Source: Flabesymbios commensalis (taxonomy: Eukaryota > Annelida > Polychaeta > Terebellida > Flabelligeridae). Taken from it: a DNA stretch of 64,000 nt. The number at the start of each line of letters is the position of its first letter. The stretch's first letter is position 1. Positions 54,832 to 64,000 of this stretch are shown piece by piece. Below the pieces are notes generated by a model that was not told the origin of the DNA, ran no database searches, and saw only the letters and a list, made by a program, of their open reading frames with translations. Location: the NCBI GenBank assembly GCA_964017125.1, contig OZ024902.1:39149780-39213779 (forward strand). The letters are read 5' to 3'. Both the position numbers and the translations under genes were made by a program.

Positions 54832-55027
54832 CGTTCATCTAGATTTTGTTTTGTGGGTGGGGTGTCTACGGGATTCTGGCTGGCAGCTCTGCTGTCTTTA
54901 GATCGGTCCTTGGCGCTGTAGCGGCCTGGTTTGGGAACCAGCCCGCTGCTGGGTTTGGAGCTGATGTAGCCTGTCAGTTTGTAGTAGTCCAAGAAGGTCC
55001 GGATCAAATTACGCCCCAGCTTCATAT
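54832..55027 (-). CDS. AGBL4: Cytosolic carboxypeptidase 6, penultimate exon
   Basis: Minus-strand acceptor GTGATATTCAG, then ATATGAAGCTGGGGCG. Joined to the T left by the preceding exon it reads YMKLGRNLIRTFLDYYKLTG. Human CCP6 has YMKLGRNVARTFLDYYRLN here, at the end of the peptidase domain. After that comes a Lys/Ser/Pro-rich tail (SSKPSSGLVPKPGRYSAKDR and onward to PPTKQNLDE). I place the donor at GAACG|GTACGC, which joins in frame to the last exon. An alternative donor 15 bases on (CACCT|GTCAGA) would give a different end without an early stop. 196 bp. Confidence 0.88.
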
Positions 55028-55807
55028 CTGAATATCACTGACTTAAGGAGCAAACTGTTATACTTATGAATTATCATAAAATTAATCCAAGCAATATTGT
55101 TTGAATGTATCATTTTACTGAACTATTATTCTCATAAAACATTACGTGACAAATATAGCTCTTGATAATGAACATAACTTTTGGTAATGTCGTATAATTC
55201 CGATATCATGACCATGTGCCATTCGATCAATTACATATTTTAAATAATATAAGGAAGTAACAAGAGCACACTAAATCTTGATAATAGCCCCGCCGACATT
55301 AATGAACTTGTGAAAGTAACGACGATAAAGGGGCCATTTAAAGTTTTTTTCAGCCTTTATTAGACTTGTCCGAGAATATTAGCAACTTGCAGAACAAATT
55401 TAAGCAGGATACATGAAAAACATGGCAAGTTATCGTTTCCACAAGGAAATGTTAACGCCGACGTAAATGCAGTGCCAGTACCTACAACTTCGACGGTGTG
55501 TCACAATTAATACACTGTCAACAAAACACACATCAATATCCCAATAAGGCATATCTAAGATCTAAGCGAGTACATGCTGCACGTTCGACCGTTGAAAACC
55601 AGGGACTCAATAATCTTTTGTGTGCAATAAAAATAGCAATCTTGTAGCAACTTGGTCACAAAAAAAGACCAATACAGTTGAAACTTTTAAAAATAAATCA
55701 TGCGCAGCTATATACATTAAAATATTGGTTTGACTTTCGGAACTACCGGTATGTCTTCAACGTGAAAAACATTTTCAATGTTAACTTAAATTACAGTGGA
55801 TGATACG
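55028..55807. other. CCP6 intron sequence
   Basis: AT-rich; no repeat or exon seen. Confidence 0.5.
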
Positions 55808-55885
55808 CAGCTATCTGTGGGGGGGGGGGGAGCAGTAACGGCTTACTTTTCAAGGACAAGTTACTGCTATTTGCCCTTCCATTAC
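55808..55885. repeat. HP-A palindrome with poly-G
   Basis: A G run (55819-55831) replaces the usual outer part of the left arm, then AGCAGTAACGGCTTAC ... AAGTTACTGCTATTTGCCC. Confidence 0.65.
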
Positions 55886-56400
55886 TCTTGACAGCGTCGG
55901 TCAACTAGGCCTACATGCAGTTATTCCGGTATCGCTCATCAAAATCATGTGAACGATGAGTGGTCGAGTTTTATTTGAGAATTCCGTGAGTGATGTGATG
56001 AAAAGTACATAGACATCCACGTAGTCTAAACATGCACAGAACACAATCATGTCTGAGATGGGCGGATAATAAAAGCATTAAACATTCAACTCAGGTTAAG
56101 ACCTCTGAAATAATCCACGACGAGCATGTCTCACAAGACTAAAAGTGAAAGACAAGACAAATAAGTGAATTAGACGGCCTTCTAGATAATACAACAATGT
56201 ATGTACATAACATAACAGAAAAGGTACATCAGTGGCAACCTGCATATGATGGTGGCCCTTTTTTCTGTGACAATCTTCCCTAATTTATGACATGCCAAGT
56301 TGCGCTCTCGGCTTTCTGTCAAAATGCTCCCTGCTTTCCGAAAACGCCCTCTGTGCCCATTGTTTTCCCTGATGGTGGACATTGTTTTCTCTGACGGTGA
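55886..56400. other. CCP6 intron sequence
   Basis: Nothing recognised until diverged minisatellite units appear near 56330. Confidence 0.45.
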
Positions 56401-57649
56401 CAACAATTATGTTTTTCTCTAATACTGCCCATAGTTTACTCTGACGGTGCCCATTGTTTTCCCTGACGGTGCCCATTGTTTTCCCTGACGGTGCCTATTG
56501 TTTTCCCTGACGGTGCCCATTGTTTTTCCTGACGGTGCCCGTTGTTTTCCCTGACGGTGCCTATTGTTTTCGGTGATGGTGTCCATTGTTTGCTTTGACG
56601 GTGCCCTTTGTTTTCTCTGACGGTGCCCATTGTTTTCGGTGATGGTGTCCATTGTTTGATTTGACGGTGCCCATTGTTTTCTCTGACGGTGCCCATTGTT
56701 TTCGGTGATGGTGTCCATTGTTTGCTTTGACGGTGCCCATTGTTTTCTCTGACGGTGCCCATTGTTTTCTCTGACGGTGCCCATTGTTTTCCCTGACGGT
56801 GCCCATTGTTTTCTCTGACGGTGCGCGTTGTTTTCCCTGACGGTGCCCATTGTTTTCGGTGATGGTGCCCATTGTTTTCCCTGACGGTGCCCATTGTTTT
56901 CTCTGACAGTGCCCGTTGTTTTCCCTGACGGTGCCCATTGTTTTCTCTGACGGTGCCCATTGCTTGCTTTGACGGTGCCCATTGTTTTCTCTGACGGTGC
57001 GCGTTGTTTTCTCTGACGGTGCCCGTTGTTTGCTTTGACGGTGCCCATTGTTTTCTCTGACGGTGCCCATTGTTTTCCCTGTCGGTGCCCGCTGTTTTTC
57101 CTGACGGTGCCCATTGTTTTCGGTGATGGTGTCCATTGTTTGCTTTGACGGTGCCCATTGTTTTCTCTGACGGTGCCCATTGTTTTCTCTGACGGTGCCC
57201 ATTGTTTTCCCTGACGGTGCCCGTTGTTTTTCCTGACGGTGCCCATTGTTTTCGGTGATGGTGTCCATTGTTTGCTTTGACGGTGCCCATTGTTTTCTCC
57301 GACGGTGCGCGTTGTTTTCCCTGACGGTGCCCATTGTTTTCGGTGATGGTGCCCATTGTTTTCCCTGACGGTGCCCATTGTTTTCCCTGACGGTGCCAGT
57401 TGTTTTATCTGACGGTGCCAACAATAATGTTTTTCTCTAATGGTGCCCATTGTTTTCCCTGACGGTGCCAGTTGTTTTCCATGGCGGTGCCCATTGTTTT
57501 CACTGACGGTGCCCATTGTTTTCTCTGACGCGGTGCCCATCGTTTGCTTTCACGGTGACCATTGTTTTTTTTTCTGACAGGGCCCATTGTTTTCTCTGAC
57601 GGTGCCCATCACTTTCTCTGACGGTGCCCATCACCGTCTCTGACTGAAT
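56330..57649. repeat. 22-bp minisatellite in the CCP6 intron
   Basis: Around 55 units of CCATTGTTTTCTCTGACGGTG plus C with substitutions. A variant TGTCCATTGTTTGCTTTGA recurs at 66-bp steps (56571, 56637, 56703), so there is a higher-order period of three units. All three minus-strand frames stay open (373, 306 and 287 codons), because a 22-bp unit shifts frame each time and has no stop in that strand. I do not read these as genes. Confidence 0.95.
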
Positions 57650-57823
57650 GGGGATTTAGGCCAATATCTGTGCACATGTATATATGCCATAGGCTAAACT
57701 GGGCCAGAAGTACCTCCTGAGGATAGCGAGATGAATCAGAAACAGAACTCGAAATTTGAGTCCTGCTGGTCTGCAGCCGACCATGCTACCTTTCGGTCAC
57801 GGAGGCTTTCCACAATGCTGAAT
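57644..57823 (-). mobile_element. tRNA-derived SINE between minisatellite blocks
   Basis: Same SINE as 25535-25729 (GAGCCTCCGTGACCGAAAGG head on the minus strand, GGCCCAGTTTAGCCTATGGC tail). CTGAAT at 57644-57649 and 57818-57823 may be the target duplication. Confidence 0.75.
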
Positions 57824-57854
57824 CTTTTCAAGTGAAAAAAAGTTTGATTGCAAA

Positions 57855-58560
57855 TTGCCCATTGTTTTTTTAAGTTGCCCATTGTTTTATCTGATGGTGT
57901 CCGTTGTGTTCTCTAATGGTGCCCATTGCTTTCTCTGTCGGCGTCCATTGTTTTTTTTCTCTGGCGTTTTTAATTGCTTTTCTGACGGTGCCCAAATGTT
58001 GCTTTCACTGACACTGTCCCTGCTTTATCTGATGTTCTCCATTGCTCTATCTAACATTGTTCATTTCTTTCTCCGAGGGCGTCCGTTGCTTTCTTCAACG
58101 GTATCCACTGCTTTCTCTGACGGTGTCCATTGTGTTTTGAAGGTGTCCATTGTTTTATCTGACGGTGCCCGTTGCTTTCTCTGATGATTCCCAATTTCCC
58201 ATTGCTTTTTCTGGCGGTGCTCATTGCTGTCTTTGACCGTCAACATTGCTTTCTCTTAGGGTGCCCATCGCTTGCTCTGACATTGTCCATTGCTTTCTCT
58301 GACGGCGCCCTTTGATTTATCTGACGATTCCTATTACTTTCTGTGACGGTGCCCATTGCGCTCTCCGACGTTGTCCATTGCTTTCTCTGACGGCGCCCGC
58401 TGCTTTCTCTGACGATTCCCATTGCTTTCACAAACGATGCACATTCCCTTTTCTGAGGGTGTCCATTGTTCTCTGACGGTACACAATGCTTTCATTGACG
58501 TTGTCCATTGCTCAGAAGGTGAGCATTCCCGACGGTGCACATTGGTGACTGATTTTATGA
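57855..58560. repeat. Degenerate continuation of the minisatellite
   Basis: Units such as CCATTGCTTTCTCTGACGGT continue on the far side of the SINE, with far more drift and CCATTGCTTT in place of CCATTGTTTT. The SINE split an older array, or the left block expanded later. Confidence 0.85.
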
Positions 58561-59100
58561 CGATGTCCCTGCGTGTCTACAACGGTGACGTCCAGCTTTC
58601 AGCTTTTTGTTTTGGTGGCACCCTGCGAGTGACAGTGATGCCTTGCTTTCAGTGACGGGTCTGTCAGTACCGCCTTGCGCAGTGCTCTCAAGGACAGAGG
58701 TGTCCTGCTTTCGGTAACGATTGTGCCATACTCTGTATGCCAATCACGCGCTGTTTTCTTTAACAATAATATTACGCATTAATTAACAATAATTTTACGC
58801 CCTGCTCTGACAACGGTAACAATGATGCCCTGCTCTCAATAACAATGGCGCTTTTTCAGCAGTTTAAGTAAGGATTGCGCCACATTTTCAATAAGTTTTA
58901 TGCCCAGCTTTCATTGTCGGTGACGCTGCAGCGTCTTTCAGAGTGGCATTGGCGCCCTTACAAAAAGCCGGTCTGTGGAAGACGCCCCGCCGCGCGGTCA
59001 GGAGTAACAGAGCCGCTCTTGCATTATTGACCAGGGGGCCGGCTGTGTGACCCGCCTGATCACAGGAGCACCCCCGGCTCAGGACAGGACTGCAAATTAT
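58561..59100. other. CCP6 intron, diverged repeat grading into GC-rich sequence
   Basis: Faint minisatellite words (GACGGTG, GCCCTGCTCTGA) persist to about 58930. From 58970 the sequence is GC-rich and unique. Confidence 0.45.
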
Positions 59101-59290
59101 CCAGCAAACACCTGAAATAAATCCCTGCGCGCGTGGCGGCGACAGGCCGAGCCAAGGTCACGCAGAGCCGTCAACCGCGGCGGGCGGCGGCCCGGCGCCG
59201 GTTTGACGTCGGGCCGGCGTCTGCCGACGCCGTCCCGACGTCACACCGGCGCCGGGCCGACACGTCGCGTGCAGCCGGACACAGGTCAGC
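59101..59290. repeat. GC-rich HP-B hairpin
   Basis: GGCCCGGCGCCGGTTTGACG to GGCCGGCGTC pairs with GACGCCGTCCCGACG to CCGGCGCCGGGCC around TGCC (59189-59258). 31 of 33 positions match. The TTTGACGTCGGGCC/GCGTC order is that of HP-B with A/T replaced by G/C in both arms. CCAGCAAACACC at 59101 may be its original end. Confidence 0.65.
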
Positions 59291-59549
59291 ATCTGCCGTT
59301 GACCACACTCCGCTCGGGACTGCCTGAGCGTGACCCCCATTGTCAGAGACGCGGCCGCGACATACATTTTCCTTTGTCCGGAGTGCGAGCTAAATCAAGT
59401 GCGCACACGAATATGGGATCAGTCTTTATGAGAATAAAAGAGCAGCGGGCAGCAGTCAGTCATCATTTTACAGCGATCCACGTGGCCGCGTGGTTGATGG
59501 GGGTCACAGGAGAGGTTACGGAGAAACTTCCCGATTTAAATATCTCATA
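59291..59549. other. Unique GC-rich stretch in the CCP6 intron
   Basis: No repeat words. One 115-codon plus-strand frame lacks any motif. Possibly a regulatory element. Confidence 0.3.
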
Positions 59550-59970
59550 GAAAGACTTTCAAGAGAAACTAAAGGTGTAGAGTGACATTTCAGTCCCGAG
59601 ATATTGCATCTATCAAATGAAACACTTCCCAGAGGGACTAAAATTGTCCCAGATTACCACACACAGACATTGCATTTAGAGCCTAAAACTATTTCTGAGT
59701 ATCCGTCAAAAACAATATTTCTCTGCAAAGTCTTTGGTAGATTTATCTACTCTCACACCAGTAAAATGAGTACCTACCTATCAGATAGACTTTTAAGAGA
59801 GACTAAAATTTGTTCTGGAATACCATTTCAAAGCCCCTCAAACATTAGTTACCTTACAGAAACACTTCCAAGAGACTACAATAATTGTTCTGGAATACCG
59901 TACACAGACATTTTATTGGCGCCTGAAATATTTTTAAATACACAAGGCTTTAAAAAAAATATATGAATTA
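59550..59970. repeat. Degenerate tandem repeat
   Basis: AACACTTCCAAGAGACT-like words followed by AATTGTTCTGGAATACC and CACACAGACATT recur near 59550, 59621, 59788 and 59860 with uneven spacing. Confidence 0.55.
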
Positions 59971-60551
59971 AACCTAAAATTGTTTCAGCAATTTATTGGG
60001 TACAGTTGTTTGCTATTGCATAAAATCAAATAATTACCTTTCAAAAACACTTCCAGTCTGCGAATGTATGGTATGCTATCTACATTTAATATTATTTTGA
60101 TTGGAAATGTCTTCGAATGTATGGTATTGTAGAGTAAAAAAGTCTAAGAACAATTTTAGTCGGTTTTGGAAGTGTGTCTTCAAGGGACATACTTTACCTT
60201 ATAATGTTTTTTTGTCTAATGTGTTATTTGTAAATCACAATAAATATGTTTATACCAATGTATAATTGCAGTCCCTATGATACCGCGTAATAAACAGATA
60301 AAAAGCAGGGCGGGTATATCCCTTACTACAGTGGGACTATTCAAAACAGCGTCTATTTTTTCACGGCGTAAATTCGCTGATATGACAGGAATGGGAGACG
60401 CAGAATGAGAAGCCAGGGACTGGCGTCCCTCCCAGTGTTGTCATAAATCTCTCAAATATGACGTTCAGATGAGAACCGATAAATTGATGACTAGATATTT
60501 GGTTGACAGTCCACACAGCGCAGTATGGTGATAAACGAGCGAGGCTGTTCT
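59971..60551. other. CCP6 intron sequence
   Basis: Repeated CTTCGAATGTATGGTAT/TCTGCGAATGTATGGTAT words near 60060 and 60110. Otherwise nothing. Confidence 0.4.
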
Positions 60552-60630
60552 ACCAAGGCAAAGACAAACAGCAGTAACTGCTGACTTGACAAGTCAACAG
60601 CTACTGCCTTTTGTCTTTGCACGATTGCAC
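60552..60630. repeat. HP-A palindrome
   Basis: GGCAAAGACAAACAGCAGTA, turn CTTGACAAG, then GCTACTGCCTTTTGTCTTTG. Confidence 0.85.
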
Positions 60631-61236
60631 ACAGGGCAGGCTTTGTGCATGGCGAAGATTTTTTATTCCAATATAGGCGCCATCATTGATATTTAAAAAC
60701 TTAATTCACATACCACACGTGTTTTGGCACTATTTGTCATCAGCTTGAATCCAGTCAGGAACATTTCACGGCTATAGGCCTATTTGATAATTAATTAAAC
60801 TGTGAATCATAATTAAACTGAATCAGCTTTTCATAGCAGGGTTTATTATCAGCTTGGAAATATAATCTTACTCAGTCTAACGGCACTGCTGTATAAATGA
60901 GAGTATTTTGTGACAGAATATTTCTGGTGCACAGCATCGTCACTGTAAAGGACGAGACCTTCAGCATCCATCCACATGAGTCGATACTGTACTATTACTA
61001 TATTAAAAACCTAACAGCGCGTAGTTTGGTGCATTTTAGCTTTGCAGAACAACGTAGATTTGACTTCATTGTGCTGCGGTACAGAAAATGGTCCTCAGTT
61101 TCTGAAATCATATTTTAAAGAAATATTAAGTCTGTGATATTTCAAAACGTATCAAACTGACTTGACCTTTTCTGAACATCCGGCATTCACATGGCAAGAG
61201 TCACGAAAAATGTACACGCTTCAAACCTGGTGAATA
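60631..61236. other. CCP6 intron sequence
   Basis: One TAGGCCTA at about 60776. No exon or repeat seen. Confidence 0.4.
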
Positions 61237-61292
61237 ACGACGCTGGCCCAACATCAGCCCAACATTGGGCCAACGCCTCGTGTTTGCTGGGT
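61237..61292. repeat. HP-B right half
   Basis: GACGCTGGCCCAACATCAGC, then CCAACGCCTCGTGTTTGCTGGG-type end. The left arm is missing. Confidence 0.6.
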
Positions 61293-61310
61293 GCCAACAA
61301 TTATGTACAA

Positions 61311-61388
61311 TGTCCTGCAAAGGCAAATAGCAGTAACTGCTCACTTGAACCGTAAGTAGTTACTGTTACTCGCCTGTGCACGGCATTC
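61311..61388. repeat. HP-A palindrome
   Basis: TCCTGCAAAGGCAAATAGCA start and CTCGCCTGTGCACGGCA end. Confidence 0.75.
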
Positions 61389-61499
61389 TATACTGTCCTC
61401 TCAAACAATCATTCTGTTCATCAGTCTGCCAGCAGCAGTATTACCAGAGCTTGTAACGATGAAGAGACGGCCAGAAATAACCTGATAACAGCACTGATA

Positions 61500-61570
61500 T
61501 ATGCAGAAGGCAGCATATGATTAACTGAAAAGCAAGCAGATACTGTTTGTTTGGCATTGCACGGCAGAGC
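61500..61570. repeat. HP-A remnant
   Basis: AACTGAAAAGCAAGCAGATA and TTTGGCATTGCACGGCAG. The left arm is largely lost. Confidence 0.55.
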
Positions 61571-61644
61571 GAGTTACAGTAGCCAACCCCGTAAAAAAAA
61601 GAAACCAAGAATTATAACCGTTCATTTTCATTCAGGATGTACGT

Positions 61645-61750
61645 TCAACCAAACATCAAAACATTCACCCTGCGTCGGTTTGAAGTTGGGTCAGCGTCAC
61701 AGACCGTGGTCCAACTTCTAACCGACACAGGGTCGACGCCTTGGGTTTGA
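61645..61750. repeat. HP-B hairpin element
   Basis: ACCCTGCGTCGGTTTGAAGT and ACTTCTAACCGACACAGGGT pair around GGTCAGCGTCACAGACCGTG. Outer ends are eroded (CAACCAAACATC, TGGGTTTGAAC). Confidence 0.75.
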
Positions 61751-62050
61751 ACAAAAGGTTATTTTCAATTTGAAATCATCATAAATTTCTGAGTTAGCTT
61801 TTTCCGTCATTTGAATACCCATGTTATACGTCTACGGCCATTATAAATATCTTACTCTTCCAGTGTGGAGACAGTCTTTATACGTCAGAATCTGACGTAT
61901 ATAGACGTCAGATTCTGACGTCTAAAGAGTTAAGACGGTCCCCGCACTAAACGGGTTTTAGAGAACAAACTACGTCAGAATCTGACGTCTATAGGCGTCA
62001 GATTCTGACGTCTAGAGAGTTAAGACGGTCCCCACACTAGAAGGGTTTGA
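61751..62050 (+). mobile_element. T-D element with duplicated hairpin
   Basis: Body words TCATCATAAATTTCTGAG and ATTTGAATACCCATG, then CAGTGTGGAGACAGTC. Two tandem copies follow of a segment holding CGTCAGAATCTGACG, GACGTCAGATTCTGACGTC and ACGGTCCCCRCACTARA (61890-61950 and 61974-62040). The right border resembles AAGGGTTTGAAAG, not a clean TTAA. Confidence 0.7.
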
Positions 62051-62189
62051 AAGAACAAACTGGGATTTTATTAACGGTCTGATTTTCTTAGTGTGATTAA
62101 ATGCATGCGATTCAAACACATGTCTCCACAGCGTCGTTTTACATTGTTGAGTCATTGACATTGTGTACTGCTCTATAAATTTGGTGAAG

Positions 62190-62220
62190 CCATGGAGATA
62201 GTGGAGTACTATCTCCATGG
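62190..62220. repeat. Perfect 13-bp-stem hairpin
   Basis: CCATGGAGATAGT and ACTATCTCCATGG around GGAGT, about 260 bp from a CCP6 exon. Confidence 0.7.
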
Positions 62221-62479
62221 TTGAGAGAAGCTTGTCAACATGATTCAAGGATACCAGATCACTGTTCGCCATGCTAAAGCCGACAGAAACTTTTCTAAAC
62301 CCACCAGCTGCACCACAAGCATTATAGCAGTGGAACGACTACGTTCAACGAAATGATCCAGATTTTCGATGGTTCAGTATTATTGGCTGGTGGAATGCTT
62401 TTGACATTTACACTAGGCTACAGAACATCCTAATATATATTTTGAATCTGACGCTTTTGATTGATATAAAAAAGGATAC

Positions 62480-62598
62480 ATCCCTCTTCTGTGTAGGGGA
62501 GTGCCAGGTTAGAGGTACCAGTGTTGGCAATATAGCTGTAGAACGATACCTCCAGTGTGTAACAGAACGAGTTCTCATCTAGACTGCCACCTAGTGTC
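62480..62598 (-). CDS. AGBL4: Cytosolic carboxypeptidase 6, catalytic-domain exon
   Basis: CCP6 is an M14D metallocarboxypeptidase that removes glutamates from tubulin side chains and from some protein C-termini. The exon begins after a good acceptor (TTTTATTTGTGTTTTTCTAG). It reads (R)TLGGSLDENSFCYTLEVSFY, then SYIANTGTSNLALPYTEEG. Human CCP6 has RFLGGLLD...YCYTLEVSFYSY...AAVPYTEEAYMKLG in this place. The glutamate in YTLEVSF is the family's catalytic glutamate and is kept. A T remains after GGA, and the next exon supplies AT to make Y, so the phases fit. The donor is GGAT|GTATCC, weak but usable. The two insertions relative to human (SNL region) are in a surface loop. Confidence 0.92.
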
Positions 62599-62720
62599 CT
62601 AGAAAAACACAAATAAAAGAGGATAATCAGATAACAGCCAGTCAATATAACATACATTATTACAACATCCTGACCAAGCATGATCCATGGAAATGGGGAT
62701 ACTTTACACTAAAAGTCCTT
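62599..62720. other. CCP6 intron sequence
   Basis: Upstream intron of the exon at 62598-62480. Nothing recognised. Confidence 0.45.
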
Positions 62721-62958
62721 TTAATCTTTTCAAGCCTGGATTTACCATTGTCATATTCATCCACTACAAGCCGCGAATTGCTTTCTCAATTCTCGACTTG
62801 TAGTGGATGAAGATGACCTGAAGTGGGTGGTAAATGAAAAAAAATATGTTGTTATTATTAACAGTTTCGTGAAAATTTTCTTTCTAAAACCCACAGGTGT
62901 AGGAAATCGCGTCATTCTTCAGAGATTCAAAATGGTCGTGAGGGCTTAAAGGGGTAAA
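62721..62958. mobile_element. T-G element
   Basis: TTAATCTTTTCAAGCCTGGA start; hairpin CATCCACTACAAGCCGCG, AATTGCTTTCTCAATT, CTCGACTTGTAGTGGATG; GAGGGCTTAAAGGGGTAA end. Both terminal repeats have drifted. Confidence 0.82.
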
Positions 62959-62984
62959 GGCTTTGTAGTGTGTATTAGGACAAC

Positions 62985-63066
62985 ACTATACTGCCCTTGA
63001 ATGTATAGAATCAGAAGCTGCTTACTTGAACATCTACTGCGTTTTGGCTTTAGACGGCAGTATACT
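62985..63066. repeat. HP-A palindrome, diverged
   Basis: TATACTGCCCTTGAATG start and TTTAGACGGCAGTATA end. The terminal TATACTGCC/GGCAGTATA pair is the best view of the family's outer ends. Confidence 0.7.
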
Positions 63067-63499
63067 ATAAAAATGTATTTGCCCAATAATTCGTAATCTC
63101 TCAGACAGCCAAACTGCTGAAAATGACATTGACAGCCCCAAAATCAATCCTTTAACATATGATGCAAGTTGATACCATTTTAATTGTCGTGTTCGTTGCT
63201 TGGTGGCAGCGGGACAGTGAACTGGGGGACAAAACTCCCTTCCTAGACAAAGTGTGACGTCTAAATGCTGCTAATGGTGATGCCACTTTACACCACTATT
63301 CATATGTAGGTTACTATACAGCTCAGGGTGGTCTTTGTCGCAGTGGAAACCTCAGGAAACTAGATTATATTGGGTTGAGTGGCAAACTTTAACAAGCATC
63401 CCCAGGTGAAAATGAACCTATACAGAAATTGTAATGATTTCAAAGCACAACAAGAGGTTTAAGACTTCATACACATCTTTGTCATGTTATTAAGAATAT
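63067..63499. other. CCP6 intron sequence
   Basis: No further CCP6 exon could be recognised here. Confidence 0.4.
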
Positions 63500-63610
63500 G
63501 TCAGCAGACACGCGACGCTCGTCCAGTGTTGTGTTTAAATGCTGGCCCAGCGTACTAGGCAATGGTCCACCATTCAAATTATAACATATTGGGTACTGTT
63601 CGTCGGCGAT
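63500..63610. repeat. HP-B hairpin, degraded
   Basis: GTCAGCAGACACGCGACG start; GCTGGCCCAGCGTACTAGGC centre; right arm mostly lost. Confidence 0.5.
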
Positions 63611-63950
63611 GTATATTATTCAAAGTCAACGAACAGTTAATATGTTATAGGCCCTAATTTGAACTCGCAATATTAATTATCTGGTTCAGGGTCAATATTA
63701 TTAAGATTTTGGACTGATGCCATAACATGTTAATAATAATTGCGAGGTCTGCATACTGACAAACAGTTATTGGGTGACAGTTGCAATATATTTTTTTTTA
63801 TAAATTATACAATTATAGGCCTATATACTACTATATCTCTATATCCGCGGTGCAAGGCAAAAAGCAAATATTATGTCCTGATATAAACAATAGGCTGTGA
63901 TCGCAGATTAGGGTATTTGCAGGACAAGTTAAGCACTTAGTAAAGTGTCC

Positions 63951-64000
63951 TTAACCCTTATCCTGCTAAGTTAATCTATTTAAATTTTCAACCACTAGAG
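63951..64000. mobile_element. T-E element, cut by the window end
   Basis: TTAACCCTTATCCTGCTAAG, then TTAATCTATTTAAATTTTCA and ACCACT, the start of the same element as 49304-49539. Confidence 0.8.

Noticed and set aside
56419-57540. Three overlapping long minus-strand frames (287-373 codons)
   Set aside because: They are the 22-bp minisatellite read in three registers; no domain, start context or splice evidence.
62721-64000. Further upstream CCP6 exons
   Set aside because: I looked on the minus strand for the zinc-binding HxxE and NPDG-type motifs of the catalytic domain and found none before the window end.

Overview
The window is AT-rich, intron- and repeat-rich animal nuclear DNA. Spliced protein-coding exons, tRNA-derived SINEs, LINE reverse-transcriptase remains and dense short inverted-repeat transposons all point to a marine invertebrate. 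I cannot settle the phylum from the sequence.

Host genes. The one gene I recognise with confidence is the 3' end of an AGBL4 (cytosolic carboxypeptidase 6, CCP6) orthologue on the minus strand. Its last three coding exons lie at 62598-62480, 55027-54832 and 52896-52794. Reading phases agree across both introns, and the stop codon is in the window; the 5' exons lie beyond 64000. A second, unrecognised minus-strand terminal exon is likely at 43374-43240, and a weaker unassigned coding fragment lies at 24533-24014. Nearly everything else is intergenic or intronic repeat DNA.

Layout. 1-4 kb: short hairpin elements, a SINE and a LINE fragment. 4-7 kb: two related satellite blocks. 7.4-8.2 kb: a DNA element with inverted ends. 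8.7-9.5 kb: a 138-bp tandem array. 10.4-11.4 kb: a GC-rich unique island. 13.8-16.6 kb: remains of a P/THAP9-like transposase (minus) beside an unnamed transposon-type ORF (plus). 20.1-28.7 kb: a 2.3-kb direct duplication whose copies lie 6.3 kb apart, with a CATCGCCGAT-rich foldback against the second copy. 28.8-29.8 kb: a LINE 3' end and a GATT microsatellite. 32-34 kb: a decayed LINE. 37.9-39.6 kb: a 144/155-bp tandem array. 40-54 kb: the densest region of TTAA-flanked hairpin elements. 52.8-62.6 kb: the CCP6 exons, with a 22-bp minisatellite (56.4-57.65 kb) in the long intron.

The most striking content is a set of hairpin elements. HP-A (CAGTAACTGC arms, about 16 copies) and HP-B (CAGCAAACAC ends, about 25 copies) are almost wholly palindromic. 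In HP-B the two arms of a copy match each other while differing from other copies, including GC-rich versions. A second group (T-C, T-D, T-E, T-F, T-G) consists of about 180-260-bp elements flanked by TTAA with ends starting CCCTT, as expected of piggyBac-type non-autonomous transposons. Each has a hairpin near one end built to the same plan but with a different stem sequence. Nested insertions in this window show that these units were mobile.
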